Positions 61,580-64,000 of a stretch of DNA of 64,000 bases are shown piece after piece. The notes beneath the pieces were generated by a model, which saw only the letters and a program-made list of their open reading frames with translations, was not told the origin of the DNA and made no database searches. The stretch comes from Microvirga ossetica (GTDB taxonomy: Bacteria > Pseudomonadota > Alphaproteobacteria > Rhizobiales > Beijerinckiaceae): contig NZ_CP016618.1 in assembly GCF_002741015.1 (NCBI RefSeq), forward strand, positions 310,001 through 374,000, read 5' to 3'. The number at the start of each line of letters is the position of its first letter. Position 1 is the first letter of the stretch. A program made the position numbers and the translations under genes.

Positions 61580-62647
61580 TCAGGTCGAGCGCGTGCTGCC
61601 GGTTGTCTTCGATGTCGTGGCTCGGGGCGTGCGTTCCGTCTCGACGACGGTGCTCGTGGTGCCGCTGGGGACCACCGGCTCTGTCGCGGCGGAGCGGCTC
61701 AAGCCCAGCCGGGCCGTGATCGTCGGCTCGACTGTGCCCATACGCCCGCCGAACCACGCAGCCACAGCGCCGAGGATCAGGCCGAGAGCAGCCAGCAGGG
61801 CACCCGTCGAGACGGCGCTCGCGGCGGCATCGGCCGCCTCCGTGGCCTGCTGCCGGGCCTGGTCGACGGACTGACGGTACTGCTGCTCGTACTGCTGCAC
61901 CTGGGTGCGGGCTTGGTCGACCGGGATGTTCTGGGCCCGAGCCAGAGCATCCGCCGCACGATTGCGAGCGTCTGCGGCCTGCTGCTCGTTGCCAGTCACG
62001 GCAGCACGAACGGCGGCCACCGCCGCATCGCGCAAGGCCGCGGGATCGTTGCCGCCGGTGGCGCCCCGGATCTGCTGCTCGATCCCGGAGAACGGGTTTG
62101 CGCCTCCGGCCAGGTTGGGAGCCGCCACCTGGGCGGCGGTCTGCGCGGTCGAGCCGACCGCCTGGGTGACGTTGCCCAAGGCGCTCGTCACCGTGCGATA
62201 GGCGCCGCCCACAAGGCCGCCCACCGTGGTGGTGAGCAGATAGAAGATCACCAGCGTGGCCAGCGCCCAGGCGGTGAGGCCATGCCAGCTTGCGGTGGAC
62301 TCCTTCGGCTTGCCGGCCAGCCGACCTGCGGCGTAGCCGCCGGCGAGCGAAGCCAGCACCCCGGCGAGCACGAACCAGATGCCGGCTCCGATGGAGAAGC
62401 TGGAGGCGGATGGGTTCTCGCCTGCGCCGGCGGCAGGATCCAGGGTGGCGGCCCCGATGCCGATGCCAAGCAGGTTGAGGATGAGCTGGGTGACGAGCAT
62501 GACCACGACGCCGGCGAGCACCGCCCCCCAGGTGATCTTGTTGAGCATGATGGTGCGGGCGTCCTCAGCCGGGGTGACCGGGCTCATGTGCGGGGCATCA
62601 GTGTCGCCGCGATTGCGCGGGGTGTCGGGATGATGGGTGTCGGTCAT
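61580..62647 (-). CDS. Alanine-rich membrane protein, PhnA-like family of Rhizobiales
   Basis: A 355-residue protein. Membrane segments at about 38-60 (WGAVLAGVVVMLVTQLILNL), 85-112, 125-148 (AWALATLVIFYLLTTTVGGL) and near 295-315 (GALLAALGLILGAVAAWFGG). Between the third and fourth lies a long, Ala/Gln-rich helical stretch (ARTQVQQYEQQYRQSVDQAR). The ATG at 62647 follows AGGAGG. Proteins of this type are common in Methylobacteriaceae; role unknown. Confidence 0.68.
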   Translation of the reverse strand: MTDTHHPDTPRNRGDTDAPHMSPVTPAEDARTIMLNKITWGAVLAGVVVMLVTQLILNLLGIGIGAATLDPAAGAGENPSASSFSIGAGIWFVLAGVLASLAGGYAAGRLAGKPKESTASWHGLTAWALATLVIFYLLTTTVGGLVGGAYRTVTSALGNVTQAVGSTAQTAAQVAAPNLAGGANPFSGIEQQIRGATGGNDPAALRDAAVAAVRAAVTGNEQQAADARNRAADALARAQNIPVDQARTQVQQYEQQYRQSVDQARQQATEAADAAASAVSTGALLAALGLILGAVAAWFGGRMGTVEPTITARLGLSRSAATEPVVPSGTTSTVVETERTPRATTSKTTGSTRST

Positions 62648-62824
62648 GGTGAGACCTCCTGTTCGCGGGCCAACCCCCCGGTGTGGAAATGGTTCAGCGC
62701 AGACCAACGAATTGCCTTGCGGGTGAAGGATTTGTCGCGCTTGCCGCCAAGATTGCGCGGAGTTCAGGCGCAAGGAACCCCCTGGGGCGAACGCCCGTTG
62801 GTCCTCGCTTACCAGAGAGCAGCC

Positions 62825-63298
62825 ATGGGCGACCCAACTCACCCTTCGAGCGTACCGCCACACGATGCTGAGCCTGTGCCGAGTCTGGACGATGCGCCGA
62901 TAAGCGGCGCCGGCACCAGGGCCGAGGAGGTCGTTCCGCTCGCCGAGGAGATCGCGACCATCGCGAAGCGGCAGGTCGTGACCGTGCGCGTGCAGACGCT
63001 CACCGACACCGTCGAGGAGCTCGCTCATGCGGAGGTGCAGCGCGAGAGCGTCGAGGTCACCCGCGTGCCCATCGACAAGGTGGTCGAGACCGCACCCGCG
63101 ATCAGAACCGACGGCGATGTGACGATCCTACCGATCGTCGAGGAAGTGCTCGTCGTCGAGAAGCGCCTGGTGCTCAAGGAGGAGCTGCACATCCGGCGCC
63201 GCATCGCCACCGAATCTGTCGAGGTGCCGGTCACCTTGCGCAAGCAGCGTGCCATCGTGGAGCGTGAGGCTCCGGATGATCCTGTCCCTGACAGGTAG
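62825..63298 (+). CDS. DUF2382 (YsnF/AvaK domain) stress protein
   Basis: A 157-residue protein with an acidic N-terminus, then the DUF2382 domain: VVPLAEEIATIAKRQVVTVR, ESVEVTRVPIDKVVETAPAI, TILPIVEEVLVVEKRLVLKE and LHIRRRIATESVEVPVTLRK. The I-P-x-x-E-E-x-L-x-V-x-K-R pattern is the family hallmark. DUF2382 proteins are induced by general stress. Convergent with another DUF2382 gene. Confidence 0.85.
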   Translation: MGDPTHPSSVPPHDAEPVPSLDDAPISGAGTRAEEVVPLAEEIATIAKRQVVTVRVQTLTDTVEELAHAEVQRESVEVTRVPIDKVVETAPAIRTDGDVTILPIVEEVLVVEKRLVLKEELHIRRRIATESVEVPVTLRKQRAIVEREAPDDPVPDR

Positions 63299-63372
63299 GG
63301 CGGGCAGTTCCTTGCGAGGTTCGCTGAGGGTGTCGAAGCCCAGCGTCGTGCCGGGCTTCGACGGAAGCGAAA

Positions 63373-64000
63373 TCAGCGCTTGCCGTCTGCCGAGTCTGTG
63401 GTGCCGGTGCCGCGGATATTCCGGTCGTCCTCGACATCGACTTCGGTCTTGCGCACGGTGTCGGACACGGTCTCGGTACGCTGCTCTACGTCCTTGCGCA
63501 CCACTACTTCCTCGACCACACGCGCCTCCTTGGACACCACCGCCTCCTCGCCGCGCTCCTCCACCTCGATGGTGCGCTCTTGGAAGGGATCAGCGCCGAG
63601 GGTACCGGCCTGTGCCGTGCCGGACACCGGGCGGCGCTCCACCTCGACATGCTCTTGGCGCAGGTTGACCTGCTCGCTCACCGGCCGCTCGACCACGCGG
63701 GACTGGATGCGCACGCGGCCGTGTCCGACCTCGCGCTTGCCGACATGCAGCTCCTCCTCGGCGATCGGGATGACCTCGTCGCGTCCACTCGCGCCCGCCT
63801 TGTCGGTCCGGATTGAAGCGGGCGAATCCGTCAGGCTGCCGGCCAGTCCGGCCGCCGCAGCGCCGAGCCTTCCGGTCGTGCCGCCGGAGGTCGAGGCATC
63901 GTAGCCCTGCCATCCCTCCGAGCGCCACGAGGTTTCCTGCTCGTCCAGGTCGAGAATTCCGTCATCGTCCAGGATGTCGATAACCTGATCAATCTCGTCA
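63373..64000 (-). CDS. DUF2382 (YsnF-like) stress protein, 5' end cut by the window
   Basis: The C-terminal about 208 residues are present. From the window edge the frame reads an acidic, Asp-rich segment (DQVIDILDDDGILDLDEQ), a Gly-rich linker (STSGGTTGRLGAAAAGLAG), then DUF2382: DEVIPIAEEELHVGKREVGH, SRVVERPVSEQVNLRQEHVE and EEAVVSKEARVVEEVVVRKD. It ends in a hydrophilic tail. It faces the DUF2382 gene at 62825, both probably part of a stress cluster. Confidence 0.85.
   Translation of the reverse strand, partial: DEIDQVIDILDDDGILDLDEQETSWRSEGWQGYDASTSGGTTGRLGAAAAGLAGSLTDSPASIRTDKAGASGRDEVIPIAEEELHVGKREVGHGRVRIQSRVVERPVSEQVNLRQEHVEVERRPVSGTAQAGTLGADPFQERTIEVEERGEEAVVSKEARVVEEVVVRKDVEQRTETVSDTVRKTEVDVEDDRNIRGTGTTDSADGKR

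Noticed and set aside
61490..63298. A 602-codon plus-strand frame
   Set aside because: Only its last 157 codons (from 62825) form a real DUF2382 gene; the rest is antisense to the membrane-protein gene at 61580-62647.
1..64000. CRISPR arrays, rRNA and tRNA genes
   Set aside because: Looked for regular spacer-repeat structure and for conserved tRNA or rRNA segments; none recognised by eye. A covariance-model scan would be decisive.

Overview
The window reads as high-GC DNA from an alphaproteobacterium of the Hyphomicrobiales, most likely Methylobacteriaceae (Microvirga or Methylobacterium-like). This is inferred from the small DUF6894 proteins, the KGG-motif stress peptide, paired DUF2382 stress proteins and the style of the regulators. 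No rRNA, tRNA, CRISPR array or obvious core operon is visible. At least eight intact insertion sequences, several IS fragments, a ParA ATPase and toxin-antitoxin genes point to a plasmid or a large chromosomal island.

Layout. 1-8.9 kb: a truncated XerD-like recombinase, orphan antitoxin-type genes (DUF2384, DUF433), a Uma2 nuclease-fold protein, and two paralogous Clp-like AAA+ proteins that have lost Walker A, Walker B and the arginine finger. 9.1-12.9 kb: a two-gene operon of an AT-hook protein and a DUF4011-type SF1 helicase. 13-15 kb: a duplicated non-coding repeat block around an IS630 element. 15.7-19.4 kb: a zinc-ribbon protein, a RES/Xre toxin-antitoxin pair with an inverted-repeat operator, and ParA. 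19.5-22 kb: wreckage of an Abi_2 gene and a solute-binding protein around an IS701 element.

22.3-53.9 kb is the most interesting part. About fifteen copies of a 28-bp site occur, most with two 11-bp arms around a 6-bp centre. Read on the minus strand the best copies resemble the Xer recombination site dif (XerC-type arm ending CGCATAA, XerD-type arm starting TTATGGAA). All lie in the same orientation. Between them sit short modules carrying one or a few genes: an animal-type heme peroxidase, a tiny RNA polymerase alpha-CTD-like protein, DUF6894 proteins, small membrane proteins, an AraC regulator, a HAD phosphatase, an inositol-monophosphatase family enzyme and others. The array looks like a Xer-type cassette array comparable to the pdif modules of Acinetobacter plasmids. 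In addition, every independent insertion of a roughly 1.45-1.5 kb IS (IS1202/ISNCY-like transposase; three near-identical copies of one element and one relative) begins exactly 5 bp from the XerC-type arm, and the three near-identical copies are flanked by 5-bp direct repeats. The long 25.3-38.1 kb module also carries stress and signalling genes: a HisKA_3 histidine kinase, a PAS-GAF-PAS-REC-LuxR protein, a hemerythrin-phasin protein and a Crp regulator.

54-64 kb: a WYL regulator that reads without a stop into a glutathione S-transferase, several pseudogenes (a nonsense-mutated hypothetical gene, dinB, an outer-membrane transporter-like gene, IS256), an IS630 element, a lipoprotein, a YihY-family membrane protein, a small-membrane-channel-like protein and two DUF2382 stress proteins, the last cut by the window end. 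All statements rest on reading the sequence; no database search was run.
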